DNA of 64,000 nt, from contig JBDKTA010000022.1 in the NCBI GenBank assembly GCA_039680605.1, positions 1 to 64,000 on the forward strand. The letters are read 5' to 3'. The position numbers and the translations under genes are program-made. The stretch is from Planctomycetaceae bacterium. Its GTDB lineage: Bacteria; Planctomycetota; Phycisphaerae; SM23-33. Each line of letters opens with the position of its first letter. Position 1 is the stretch's first letter. The notes under the pieces are model-generated. The model saw nothing but the letters and a program-made list of their open reading frames with translations. It was not told where the DNA came from and ran no database searches. This document shows positions 42,677 through 51,564 of the stretch, piece after piece.

Positions 42677-42776
42677 CGTTGCACTGTTATTCAAATCGCA
42701 TGCCAACGAACAGAGTATGGCCAATCGACCGTTTTCAGGGGCAAAACGTTAGGCATGCGGTGCGGGCATGATCGGG

Positions 42777-42832
42777 CAATCGTGCATTTTGATATCGTTT
42801 CCCGGGGCGTCAGTAGATATAATGCACGATTG
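42777..42832. promoter_or_regulatory. 12-bp inverted half-sites between the orp-like operon and its activator
   Basis: CAATCGTGCATT (42777-42788) and AATGCACGATTG (42821-42832) are perfect inverted copies 32 bp apart. The right copy overlaps a TATAAT -10 box (42818-42823) that could serve the activator gene on the plus strand. This fits enhancer sites for the divergent operon combined with autorepression. Confidence 0.6.
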
Positions 42833-42855
42833 AAATACAGGACAAACCCACCGCC

Positions 42856-44226
42856 ATGAGCGCTAATCCCTCCGCCGATCAACGCGAAGTCGCTATCCTG
42901 GACTCGATCAACGAGGGCGTGTTCACCGTCGACCTGGACTGGCGCATCACGGCATTCAATCGTGCCGCCGAGCGGATCACCGGCGTGTCGGCCCGCCAGG
43001 CCATCGGAAGCGCCTGCTGCGACGTCTTCCGCGCCAGCATCTGCGAGACGTCGTGCGCCCTTCGCCGCACGATGACCAGCGGCAAGCCGGTCCTCAACGC
43101 CACGGCCCACATCATCAACCAGCACGGTCAGCGCGTACCCATCCGCATCTCGACGGCGCTTCTGCGCGATGGCGAGGGCACGATCGTCGGCGGCGTCGAG
43201 ACGTTTTCCGATCTGCGGCAGGTCGAGCAGCTCCAGAAGGAGCTCCAGTCGCGCTACACCTTCGAGGACATCGTCGGTCGCAGCACGGCTATGACGCGCC
43301 TGTTCGAGATCCTTCCCCAGATCGCCGCCAGCAGCTCGACCGTGCTGATCGAAGGGCCCAGCGGAACCGGCAAGGAACTGTTTGCCCGGGCGATCCACAG
43401 CCTCTCGCCGCGGAAGCGCAAACCCCTGGTGGCCGTCAATTGCGCCGCCCTGCCCGACACGCTGCTCGAGAGCGAGCTGTTCGGTCACAAGGCCGGCGCC
43501 TTCACCGACGCCAAGTGCGATAAACCAGGGCGTTTTCTGCTGGCGCAGGGCGGGACGATCTTTCTCGACGAGATCGGGGACATCTCGCCGGCCATGCAGG
43601 TGCGCCTGCTGCGGGTGCTTCAGGAGCGCGTGGTCGAACCGTTGGGCGGCGTCAAGCCCGTTCCCGTGGATGTGCGGGTGATTGCGGCTACCAACAGAGA
43701 TCTGTCCCGCCTGGTGCGTTCGGGCAAGTTTCGCCAGGACCTGTACTACCGCATCCGCGTGATCCACCTGAACCTGCCCAGCCTCGCGCAGCGTCGGGAG
43801 GACATCCCGTTGCTGGTCGATCACCTGATCGCCAAGTTCAGCCGCCTGCAGGGAAAGGACATCGCCGGCGTGTCCGGCCAGGTGCTCGCCAGGCTCATGG
43901 AGCACGACTATCCCGGCAACGTCCGCGAGCTCGAAAACATCATCGAGCAGGCCTTCGTCCTTTGCAGCGGTGCAATGATCGAGATGAACCACCTGCCCCC
44001 GGAACTGCGCCCCGCCTCCTGCACCCATGCCATCGCCGACGGACAACCGATGAGCCTCGAATCCGTCGAGAAGGTGTTTATTACCGAAGCGCTGGCCCGG
44101 CGAAACGGAAACCGCCACCAGGCGGCCGCCGATCTGGGCATCAACGTCAGCACCCTCTACCGCAAGATCCGCGACATGGGCGTCGAGATGCCCCAAAGCG
44201 ACGGACGCGGGCGGCGGCGATCCTAA
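42856..44226 (+). CDS. Sigma54-dependent activator (PAS-AAA-Fis) of the orp-like operon
   Basis: A 456-residue enhancer-binding protein: an N-terminal PAS domain (residues ~8-125, LDSINEGVFTVDLDWRITAF) with several Cys (ACCDVF, CETSCALRR) that could sense redox, then AAA+ (GPSGTGKE, GGTIFLDEIGD) and a Fis-type helix-turn-helix (GNRHQAAADLGINVSTLYRK). The sigma54 contact loop reads GAFTDA rather than GAFTGA, a variant seen in some PAS-type activators. Divergent from the NifX-like gene; in Desulfovibrio vulgaris a comparable activator controls the orp operons. Confidence 0.9.
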   Translation: MSANPSADQREVAILDSINEGVFTVDLDWRITAFNRAAERITGVSARQAIGSACCDVFRASICETSCALRRTMTSGKPVLNATAHIINQHGQRVPIRISTALLRDGEGTIVGGVETFSDLRQVEQLQKELQSRYTFEDIVGRSTAMTRLFEILPQIAASSSTVLIEGPSGTGKELFARAIHSLSPRKRKPLVAVNCAALPDTLLESELFGHKAGAFTDAKCDKPGRFLLAQGGTIFLDEIGDISPAMQVRLLRVLQERVVEPLGGVKPVPVDVRVIAATNRDLSRLVRSGKFRQDLYYRIRVIHLNLPSLAQRREDIPLLVDHLIAKFSRLQGKDIAGVSGQVLARLMEHDYPGNVRELENIIEQAFVLCSGAMIEMNHLPPELRPASCTHAIADGQPMSLESVEKVFITEALARRNGNRHQAAADLGINVSTLYRKIRDMGVEMPQSDGRGRRRS

Positions 44227-44303
44227 CCGCGCAGTATGCACGACTAACATAACGGCCGCCGGGGCTTACGCCGCGACTCTTCCCTGTGACGGAAGCGATG
44301 CGA

Positions 44304-45791
44304 TCATGGCAGGCGACCGATCAGCGCCAGCAGCGGTTGGGGATAAACCCCGATGCCCACCAGTGCGGCCGAGAGCAGGCACAGAGCCGCCGCGGTAGGC
44401 CACGGCGTGGATCGGGACTGGACCGACGACGCCTCGGACGCGACGTCCGCATCCTCGGCCGGACGGAACATCTCCGAGATCACGCGCAGATAATAGAACA
44501 GCCCCACGGCGCTGTTGAGGATGAGGATGACCGCCAGCGCCCACAGCCCGCCGCCCGCGCCGGCGGCCAACACGTAGAACTTGCCGACAAACCCCGCCGT
44601 CAGGGGCAGCCCCGCCAGCGACAGGAGCATCGCCGTCATCACCGCCGCCAACCACGGGCGCCGCCACGCCAGGCCCCGGTAGTCGCCCACGACGTCCACC
44701 GCCTCGCCGCGCGGACCGGTCAAAGCCGCCACCACCCCAAAGGCCCCGATCTTGGCGACGAAGTACGCCGCCAGGTAGACCCCCACCGCCACAGCCGCCA
44801 ACTCACCCGCGGCCAGGAACGCCACGAGCAGGTATCCCATGTGGGCGATCGACGAGTACGCCAGGATGCGCTTGATGTTGCTCTGCCTCAGAGCCAGCAA
44901 GTTGCCGGTGATCATCGAGGCCACGGCGATAGCTGCGAAGGTCCAGAACACCGCCCCGGCCGTGGCACAGGCTTTCCAGCCTGTGGCATGGTCACAGCCT
45001 GGAAAGGCTGTGCCACTGTTCATCCGCCAGAAGTACCGCACGAGCAGGGCGAAGATCGCACCCTTGGAAACCGTCGAGATGAACGCCGCCACCGGGGCGG
45101 GGCTTCCCTGGTACACGTCGGGCGTCCAGAATTGAAACGGCGCCACGGCCAGTTTGAAACCGATCCCCACGGTCATGATCGCCATCCCCGCCGCCGGCAG
45201 CATTCCCCCGCCGCTTCCGCCGGCCAGTTCGCCCAGATTCATCGTGCCCCGCCCAGCGTAGACCAGCGCCATGCCAAAGACCAGCAAAGCCGACGACAGC
45301 CCCGCCAGCACCAGGTACTTGATGCCCGCCTCGAGCGACGCCGCCTGCTCGCGCCGGTACGCGATCATCGCAAAGAGGCTGACGCTGAGAATCTCCAGAC
45401 CCAGCAGAAACGAGGCGAAGTGGCTGCTGGCTGGAAGAACGCTCGCCCCGAGCGTTGCCAGCAGCACCAGCATGTAATACTCCTCCGCCATCACGCCGGG
45501 CTTGCAATGCGCCAGATACGGCTGCGAAATCATCACCACCGCCAGGGCGGCCGACAGGATCAGCCCCATGTAGTACAGCGCGAAATGGTCGATGGTCAGC
45601 ATCGCGCCGATCTGGCGCGGGGCCCCAGCCGCCGCGACCGGCAACAGCGCCAGCGCCGCCGCCAGGCCCAGCGCCGCCAGCAGCGCGCAGGCGCGGTGGC
45701 TGCGGCGGATCGAGATCGCCAGCATCACCGCCACCGCCGCGGCGCCCAGTGCAACCAGCGGCAACATCGCCTGGAAATCGCCAACGCTCAT
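44304..45791 (-). CDS. nuoN: NADH-quinone oxidoreductase subunit N
   Basis: A 495-residue antiporter-like membrane subunit of complex I, with the conserved Lys/His helices (LEAGIKYLVLAGLSSALLVF, GFKLAVAPFQFWTPDVYQGS and IKRILAYSSIAHMGYLLVAF). It forms part of the proton-pumping arm. Start 45791 overlaps the nuoM stop by ATGA; the much longer open frame extending over nuoM is an artefact of GC-rich sequence. A palindromic repeat (44962-45016) is read in frame (GTAFPGCDHATGWKACAT) in a loop after the central helices. Last gene of the nuo operon. Confidence 0.95.
   Translation of the reverse strand: MSVGDFQAMLPLVALGAAAVAVMLAISIRRSHRACALLAALGLAAALALLPVAAAGAPRQIGAMLTIDHFALYYMGLILSAALAVVMISQPYLAHCKPGVMAEEYYMLVLLATLGASVLPASSHFASFLLGLEILSVSLFAMIAYRREQAASLEAGIKYLVLAGLSSALLVFGMALVYAGRGTMNLGELAGGSGGGMLPAAGMAIMTVGIGFKLAVAPFQFWTPDVYQGSPAPVAAFISTVSKGAIFALLVRYFWRMNSGTAFPGCDHATGWKACATAGAVFWTFAAIAVASMITGNLLALRQSNIKRILAYSSIAHMGYLLVAFLAAGELAAVAVGVYLAAYFVAKIGAFGVVAALTGPRGEAVDVVGDYRGLAWRRPWLAAVMTAMLLSLAGLPLTAGFVGKFYVLAAGAGGGLWALAVILILNSAVGLFYYLRVISEMFRPAEDADVASEASSVQSRSTPWPTAAALCLLSAALVGIGVYPQPLLALIGRLP
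44962..45016. repeat. In-frame palindromic repeat inside nuoN
   Basis: GTGGCACAGGCTTTCCAGCC and its perfect inverted copy around GCATGGT. It is the third copy of the palindrome also found at 10430 and 12984, and it preserves the nuoN frame. Confidence 0.92.
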
Positions 45792-47260
45792 GGGCGGCCC
45801 TCCCCCGGCGCCGCCGACCGCTGCATCTGCGTCACGGCCGGCCGGGACGTGTCGAGAAACCGCTGCGGCCACAGGCCCATCCAGAAGAGCCCCGCCAGCA
45901 TGGCAGCCATAGTGGCCCACTCTCGCGGGGTCAGATCGGGCAAAGTGCGCTGGTCGAGGCGCGGTCCGTGAAACGTCTCCTGCATGATCCGCAGGGAGTA
46001 GGCGGCCGAAAGCACCAGCCCCCCTGCCGCCACTGCCGCCAGCGGCGCCGAAACCTTGAACGTCCCCAGCAGCACCAGCAGCTCGCCGACGAACCCGGCC
46101 AGGCCCGGCAGGCCAAGCGACGCCGTCACCAGCACCATCGCCACCCCGCCAAGGCGCGGCGTGGCTGCCCACAGACCGCCCAGCCTGCCCAGGTCGCGCG
46201 TGTGCAGGCGCTCGTCTACCATGCCCACCAGGATGAACATCGCGCCGGTCGAGAGGCCGTGGGCAAGCATGACGATGACCGCCCCCTGCAGCGACAACTC
46301 GTTCCAGGCGAAGATGCCCAGCATCACGAAGCCCATGTGGCTGACGCTGCTGTAGGCCACCAGGCGCTTCAAGTCGCTCTGCCCCAGCGCCAGTACGGCG
46401 CCGTAGATGATCCCGATCGCGCCCAAGATCATCGCCACCGGCGCCACGTGCGGCGCCGCGGCCGGAAACAGCGGCACCGCCAGGCGCAGCATTCCGTACC
46501 CGCCGGCCTTGAGCACCAGGCCCGCCAGCAGCACGCTGCCTGCCGTCGGGGCCTCGGTGTGCGCCTCGGGCAGCCACGTGTGGACGGGCACCGCCGGCAG
46601 CTTGACGGCGAAGGAGATCAGGAACGCGACCATCAGCAGCACCGCCCAGGGCAGCGGCATGTGCGAGTGCAGCAGGCGGAGGTAGTCGAAGGTCCTCTCG
46701 CCGGTCTGGCCGGCGTGAACGATGTGCAGACCCAGGATGCCCAGCAGCAGGAACAGCCCGCCGGCCTGGGTGAAGATGAAGAACTTCAGCGACGCGTACA
46801 GCCGCCGCTGGTGCCCCCAGACGCGGATGAGGAAATACAGCGGGATCAGCATCATCTCCCAGAACACGTAGAACAGGAACAGGTCGCGGGCGAGGAACAC
46901 GCCGGTCACGCCGGCAAGGGTCCAGAGCATGTTGAAGTGGAAGAAGCCCACGCGCTGCCGGATCGACCGCCACGACGCCAGCACGCACTGCACGCCCAGA
47001 AGGCCAGTCAACATCACCAGCAGCAGGCTCAGGCCGTCCACGAACAGCGAAAAGCGGATCCCCAGGTTCGGGACCCACGCCCAGTCGACGTTCAGCGCCA
47101 GGTCGGCGCCGCTGTCGGCCCAGACCGCACAGGCCAGCGCGAACTGCCCTGCGGTAGCGGCCAGGGCAATGATGCGCGCAGCGGTGGCGCTCCAGCGCGC
47201 CGCCGCCCAGGCAGCCGCGCCGCCGGCCATCGGAAGAAGGATCAGCCACAGCAGCATCAT
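45788..47260 (-). CDS. nuoM: NADH-quinone oxidoreductase subunit M
   Basis: A 490-residue antiporter-like membrane subunit, with the characteristic FFHFNMLWTLAGVTGVFLAR, DLFLFYVFWEMMLIPLYFLI, FISFAVKLPAVPVHTWLPEA-type region (SFAVKLPAVPVHTWLPEAHT) and DLKRLVAYSSVSHMGFVMLG. The conserved Glu in FWEMMLIP and Lys in AVKLP are present. Start 47260 overlaps the nuoL stop (ATGA); the open frame upstream belongs to another frame of nuoL. Confidence 0.96.
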   Translation of the reverse strand: MMLLWLILLPMAGGAAAWAAARWSATAARIIALAATAGQFALACAVWADSGADLALNVDWAWVPNLGIRFSLFVDGLSLLLVMLTGLLGVQCVLASWRSIRQRVGFFHFNMLWTLAGVTGVFLARDLFLFYVFWEMMLIPLYFLIRVWGHQRRLYASLKFFIFTQAGGLFLLLGILGLHIVHAGQTGERTFDYLRLLHSHMPLPWAVLLMVAFLISFAVKLPAVPVHTWLPEAHTEAPTAGSVLLAGLVLKAGGYGMLRLAVPLFPAAAPHVAPVAMILGAIGIIYGAVLALGQSDLKRLVAYSSVSHMGFVMLGIFAWNELSLQGAVIVMLAHGLSTGAMFILVGMVDERLHTRDLGRLGGLWAATPRLGGVAMVLVTASLGLPGLAGFVGELLVLLGTFKVSAPLAAVAAGGLVLSAAYSLRIMQETFHGPRLDQRTLPDLTPREWATMAAMLAGLFWMGLWPQRFLDTSRPAVTQMQRSAAPGEGRP

Positions 47261-49134
47261 GCCAGCACCGTCATAATCGTAAGAACGGCTACCGTTCCGG
47301 CGGCGATGGCCAGAGCGTACCAGGCGATCTGCCCGGTCTGCAGGCGGGCCATCCCGCGATGCCCCGCCGCCGCAGCGTGCTCCAGGGCGATGTACAGGCG
47401 ATCCACCACGTCGTGGCGGTCGAGGCGGACCAGCCACAGCAGCGGGGCGATGATGGCTTTGTTGTAAAGCCAGTCAAACCCCCACCCCGCCTGCCAGAAC
47501 CGCCGCAGTGCCTCAGCGCGGGCCCCCGCCGCCTGGCGCGCCGGTCGCGTGATGAACCACGCCGCCGCGATGCCCGCCAGCGAGGCGGCCACGCCCGCGG
47601 CCTGGATCAGCGGCACGGTCCACTGCCCCACCGGCAGGGACGTCGCCGGCGGCAGCGCCCGCTCCAGGAAGTCGAAAAAGAACGCCCGTCCGCCCAGGTC
47701 GTGCGGCCACTCCAGGACTGCCGTGCCCAGGACACCGGCCGCCAGAGCGACCAGCGGCCAGAGCATCGACGGCGGCGACTTGTGCAGGTGAACGCGGTGC
47801 GGCGGGCCCAGGAACGCCAGGAACACCATGCGGAACGTGTACAGGCCCGTCAGGAACACGCCCGCAAGCGCCGCAGCGAACAGCGCCCAGTGCGACTGCG
47901 GCGAGCCATACGAAAAGTAGACGATTGCTTCCTTGCTGGCGAACCCGCCGGTCGGCGGCAGGCCCGCCAGAGCGGCTGCCGCGATCAGAAACATCCAGAA
48001 CGTCAGCGGCAAAGCCCGTCGCAGGCCGCCCATCTGGAACAGGTCCTGCTCACCCGAGAGGGCGTGGATGATCACGCCGGCGCCCAGGAACAGCAGCGAC
48101 TTGAAGAACGCGTGCGTGACGATATGGAAGACGCCCGCCGCCCAGGCCCCGATGCCCAGAGCCAGGAACATGTACCCGATCTGGCTGATCGTCGAGTAGG
48201 CGATGACGCGCTTGATGTCGCGCTGTGTGGCGGCGCTGACGCCGGCAATCAGGAGCGTGGCGGCCCCGATCATCGCCACCAGGAGCATCACCGGCGGGGC
48301 CAGTTTGAACAGGACGTGCATGCGGGCGATGAGGTACACGCCGGCGGTGACCATCGTGGCCGCGTGGATCAGCGCGCTGACGGGCGTGGGACCGGCCATC
48401 GCGTCGGGCAGCCAGACCTGCAGCGGCAACTGGGCGCTCTTGCCCACCGCCCCGGCCAGCAGCAGCGCCGCAACCGCGACAGCCAGCGTGCTGCCGGCGG
48501 GCCACTGCGCCGCCGCCTGCGCCAGCACCTGCTGGATGTTCAGCGTGCCCAGCTTGTCAAAGATCAGCAGCAGGCCGACGATCAATCCAATGTCGCCCAG
48601 GCGTGTGACGATGAACGCCTTGCGGGCGGCGCGGCCGTTGGCCTTGTCGCGATACCAGAAGCCGATCAGCAGATAGCTGCACAACCCCACGCCTTCCCAG
48701 CCCAGGTACACGGCCACCAGGTTGTCCGCCAGCACCAGCAGCAGCATCAGGGCGACGAAAAGGTTCATGTACGCAAAGAAGCGGCTGTAGCCTTCGTCGC
48801 CGGACATGTAGCCGATCGAGTACACGACAATGAGGAAGCCCACCACCGTCACCACCAGCATCATCACCAGCGACAACTCGTCCAGCCGCAGCGAGATCGC
48901 CACGTCCAGACCGCCCACGCGCATCCATTGCCACAGCGGTTGCGTGAACGCCCCCGCCGCCGGCGTCTGAGCGATAAACTGCCACGCCGCCGCCACCGCG
49001 ACGATCATCGCCCCGCCGGCGGCGCCTGTGCCCAGTGCCGCCGCAACGCGACGCGGCAGCAGCGGGCCCAGTAACGCCAGGGCCGCAAAGCCTGCCAGCG
49101 GCAGGGCCGGAACTATCCATAGCCACTCGAGCAT
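47257..49134 (-). CDS. nuoL: NADH-quinone oxidoreductase subunit L
   Basis: A 625-residue antiporter-like subunit that ends with the long lateral helix region. Marks are YLGWEGVGLCSYLLIGFWYR, KAFIVTRLGDIGLIVGLLLI, SAQLPLQVWLPDAMAGPTPV, SALIHAATMVTAGVYLIARM and DIKRVIAYSTISQIGYMFLA. All conserved ionisable residues of the core are visible. ATG 49134 lies 1 nt after the nuoK stop. Confidence 0.97.
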   Translation of the reverse strand: MLEWLWIVPALPLAGFAALALLGPLLPRRVAAALGTGAAGGAMIVAVAAAWQFIAQTPAAGAFTQPLWQWMRVGGLDVAISLRLDELSLVMMLVVTVVGFLIVVYSIGYMSGDEGYSRFFAYMNLFVALMLLLVLADNLVAVYLGWEGVGLCSYLLIGFWYRDKANGRAARKAFIVTRLGDIGLIVGLLLIFDKLGTLNIQQVLAQAAAQWPAGSTLAVAVAALLLAGAVGKSAQLPLQVWLPDAMAGPTPVSALIHAATMVTAGVYLIARMHVLFKLAPPVMLLVAMIGAATLLIAGVSAATQRDIKRVIAYSTISQIGYMFLALGIGAWAAGVFHIVTHAFFKSLLFLGAGVIIHALSGEQDLFQMGGLRRALPLTFWMFLIAAAALAGLPPTGGFASKEAIVYFSYGSPQSHWALFAAALAGVFLTGLYTFRMVFLAFLGPPHRVHLHKSPPSMLWPLVALAAGVLGTAVLEWPHDLGGRAFFFDFLERALPPATSLPVGQWTVPLIQAAGVAASLAGIAAAWFITRPARQAAGARAEALRRFWQAGWGFDWLYNKAIIAPLLWLVRLDRHDVVDRLYIALEHAAAAGHRGMARLQTGQIAWYALAIAAGTVAVLTIMTVLA

Positions 49135-49135
49135 A

Positions 49136-49447
49136 TCAGCCTTTCATCGTCGCCGCGGCGCCGCTGTCGAGCGTGCCCAACCGCCTGCGGAACTGCAGCA
49201 GCAGTGCCAGGCCCACCGCCACCTCGGAAGCCGCCACCGCCAGAATGAAGATGAACATGATCTCGCCGTCGACCTGGCGCCAGCCCGCCCCGGCGGCCAC
49301 CAGCGCCACGCCCGCGGCGTTGAGCATGATCTCGATCGACAGCAGCATGAACAGGAGGTTTCGCCGCACCAGGACGCCGATCAGCCCCACCGCCAGCAGC
49401 GCCGCGCCCAGCAACAGAGCGTGTTCCATCGGCACCACGGCGGTCAT
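49136..49447 (-). CDS. nuoK: NADH-quinone oxidoreductase subunit K
   Basis: A 103-residue three-helix membrane subunit. The conserved Glu residues appear in LLFMLLSIEIMLNAAGVALV and AVAASEVAVGLALLLQFRR. Normal length. The start at 49447 overlaps the nuoJ stop (ATGA). Confidence 0.95.
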   Translation of the reverse strand: MTAVVPMEHALLLGAALLAVGLIGVLVRRNLLFMLLSIEIMLNAAGVALVAAGAGWRQVDGEIMFIFILAVAASEVAVGLALLLQFRRRLGTLDSGAAATMKG

Positions 49448-49965
49448 GGGTTGCCTCCCGCGTCATGGTGACGGGTGAGATTCTCCTGCGGCCGTGCCAG
49501 GTGATACGCCCCCACCAGCGCCGCCAGCAGCAGCAGGCTCATCAGCTCCACGCCCAGCGCATACGTGCCGTACAGCGCCGCGCCCACCTCCTGGGGCGAC
49601 TGGCTGGCCGCGGTGTCCTGCACCAGACCGCTGCGGGCGTAAACCCAGACCAGCTCGCCCAGCAACACCGCCGCCAGCGCCGCTGGGCCGATCCAGGTCC
49701 GCAACGCGAACATCCCGCTGGGCGGCTCGGCGCGGCGAAGGTCCAGCATCATGATGACGAACACGAACAGCACCATGACCGCCCCGGCGTAGATGATGAC
49801 CTCCAGCGCAGCGACGAACGGCGACCCCAGCGCAAAGAACACCAGCGCCACCGCAAGCAGCGAAACAATCAGGTACAGCAGCGCGTGAATGGGGTTCGAC
49901 CGCGTGACGACCATGATGGTCGCCGCAATGGCAACGGCGGCCGAGATGTAGAAGAGGAAGTCCAT
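49444..49965 (-). CDS. nuoJ: NADH-quinone oxidoreductase subunit J
   Basis: A 173-residue five-helix membrane subunit with the helix 3 pattern ALEVIIYAGAVMVLFVFVIM, including the Tyr/Gly region that forms the pi-bulge in complex I, and NPIHALLYLIVSLLAVALVF. Start ATG 49965 has GTAGG upstream; a TTG at 49968 is the alternative. It is separated from nuoI by 126 bp of repeats. Confidence 0.94.
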   Translation of the reverse strand: MDFLFYISAAVAIAATIMVVTRSNPIHALLYLIVSLLAVALVFFALGSPFVAALEVIIYAGAVMVLFVFVIMMLDLRRAEPPSGMFALRTWIGPAALAAVLLGELVWVYARSGLVQDTAASQSPQEVGAALYGTYALGVELMSLLLLAALVGAYHLARPQENLTRHHDAGGNP

Positions 49966-49968
49966 CAA

Positions 49969-50091
49969 CCTACCGCTCCAACAACAAAGAACAACCGACG
50001 ACGAGCACGATCATCCACCCATCCATCCATTCATCCATGATTCCATGATTCCATCATCCCACTCTTCCGGAGTATGGGCGAGACGCCCGTG
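49969..50091. repeat. Repeat-filled gap inside the nuo operon
   Basis: Between nuoJ and nuoI lie CATCCATC/CATGATTC tandem repeats (about 50010-50058) and a TGGGCG-AGA-CGCCCG hairpin (about 50073-50092) that touches the end of nuoI. Elsewhere the nuo genes overlap or nearly touch, so this is a later insertion. Confidence 0.8.
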
Positions 50092-50607
50092 CTACGGCAT
50101 CAGGCCCATCACGTCGACGGGCGGGCGTTCGTTTTCGGATTCCCCTTTGTCCTTGTCCTCGATGGCCACGCCGGCCACTCGGTAGAAATTGTATTCGTGG
50201 TACTTGCCCGGCCCGTCGATCAGCAGGTCTTCTTTCTCATAGACCATGTTCTGGCGGTCATACTCGCTCATCTCGGCGTCGGGGGTGAGCTGTATCGCAT
50301 ACGTCGGGCAGGCTTCCTCGCACAGACCGCAGAAGATGCACCGCGAAAAGTTGATCCGGAAGAATTCCGGGTACCGCCGGCCGTGCTTGTCCTGAGTGGC
50401 CTGCAGGGCGATGCAGTCGACCGGGCATGCCGCGGCGCAGAGATAGCAGGCGACGCACCGCTCGCCGCCATCGGGGTCTCGCGAGAGGATGATGCGTCCG
50501 CGCCATCGCGGCGGGTACGGGCGCCGCCGATCGGGGTACGGCACCGTCGCGCGGCGGCGGAAGGCGTGCTTGAACACCAGCGCCAGGCTTCGAACGATAC
50601 TGAACAT
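50092..50607 (-). CDS. nuoI: NADH-quinone oxidoreductase subunit I
   Basis: A 171-residue peripheral ferredoxin-like subunit with two [4Fe-4S] motifs, [12 protein letters not shown] and [12 protein letters not shown], that hand electrons to the quinone site. The C-terminal extension after [10 protein letters not shown] is typical for the family. Gap of 3 nt to nuoH. Confidence 0.96.
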   Translation of the reverse strand: MFSIVRSLALVFKHAFRRRATVPYPDRRRPYPPRWRGRIILSRDPDGGERCVACYLCAAACPVDCIALQATQDKHGRRYPEFFRINFSRCIFCGLCEEACPTYAIQLTPDAEMSEYDRQNMVYEKEDLLIDGPGKYHEYNFYRVAGVAIEDKDKGESENERPPVDVMGLMP

Positions 50608-50610
50608 CTT

Positions 50611-51564
50611 TCACCTCCCCCGCGCCAGCACGATCGCCCCGGTAACCAGCAGATTCGCCAGCGCCAGCGGAAACATCACCTTCCAGCCCAAGGCCATCAA
50701 CTGGTCGTACCGAAACCGCGGCAGCGACCCGCGCACCAGGATGAACAGCGAGATCAAGAGCAGCGTCTTGATCAGGAACCATGCCGCCGGCGGCAGAACA
50801 GGCCCGGCCCATCCGCCGAAGAACACCGTCACCACCAACGCCGCGATCAACGTGATGCCCACGTACTCGCCCACGAAGAACACGGCGAACTTCATGCCCG
50901 AGTATTCGCTGTGAAACCCGGCCACCAGTTCGGTCTCTCCCTCGGGCAGGTCGAAGGGCAACCGCCGCGTCTCGGCCAGGCCCGCGATCAGGAACACCAC
51001 CAGAGCCGCGAACTGCGGAACGCAGAACCACAGGCCCGCCTGGGCGTTGACGATGTCGACGAGACTGAACGAACCGGCCTGCACCACCACGCCCATCAGC
51101 GAGAGCCCCATGAACACTTCGTAGCTGACCATCTGCCCCACCGCCCGCAGCGCCCCCAGAAGCGGGTACTTGCTGTTGGACGCCCACCCGCCCAGCACGA
51201 CGCTGTAGACCGCCATCGACGACATCGCCAGGAAGAACAACAGCCCGATGTTCAAGTCCACCACGTGCAGTCCCGGAGCCACAGGAACCACCGCAAACGA
51301 CAGCAGCGCCGCGATGAGAACGATGGCCGGGGCCGCCACAAACACCGCCCGGTCCGCAAACGGCGGGGTCCAGTCTTCCTTCCAGAACAGCTTGATCATG
51401 TCGGCGGGCAACTGCAGCAGTCCCCAGGGCCCCACCCGGTTGGGCCCGTAGCGGTCCTGCCACAGCGCCAGCAGCCTGCGTTCGACCATGATCAGCCCCG
51501 GCGCGATGACCATCACCCCGGCCAGCACGACGACAACGTTCAGCAGCAATCGCCAGGTGTTCAT
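50611..51564 (-). CDS. nuoH: NADH-quinone oxidoreductase subunit H
   Basis: A 317-residue membrane subunit that forms the quinone chamber: [20 protein letters not shown] near the start, then [40 protein letters not shown] and [20 protein letters not shown] with the conserved Glu pairs. Start 51564 overlaps the nuoG stop (ATGA); the longer open frame over nuoG is not real. Confidence 0.96.
   Translation of the reverse strand: MNTWRLLLNVVVVLAGVMVIAPGLIMVERRLLALWQDRYGPNRVGPWGLLQLPADMIKLFWKEDWTPPFADRAVFVAAPAIVLIAALLSFAVVPVAPGLHVVDLNIGLLFFLAMSSMAVYSVVLGGWASNSKYPLLGALRAVGQMVSYEVFMGLSLMGVVVQAGSFSLVDIVNAQAGLWFCVPQFAALVVFLIAGLAETRRLPFDLPEGETELVAGFHSEYSGMKFAVFFVGEYVGITLIAALVVTVFFGGWAGPVLPPAAWFLIKTLLLISLFILVRGSLPRFRYDQLMALGWKVMFPLALANLLVTGAIVLARGR

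Noticed and set aside
42690-42706. Sigma54-like sequence TTGGCATGCGATTTGAA before the NifX-like gene
   Set aside because: The -24 half is good but the -12 half reads GA instead of GC, and the transcript would start only ~5 nt before the ATG. Kept only as a weak possibility.
44264-44285. Partial resemblance to the end of the 155-bp structured element
   Set aside because: Only about 15 of 22 bases agree and there are no internal hairpins, so chance in GC-rich sequence is as likely.
45792-47249. Upstream extension of the nuoN frame, giving a 981-residue protein
   Set aside because: It is a GC-driven open frame over nuoM. NuoN family similarity begins at 45791, where an ATGA overlap with nuoM supplies the start.
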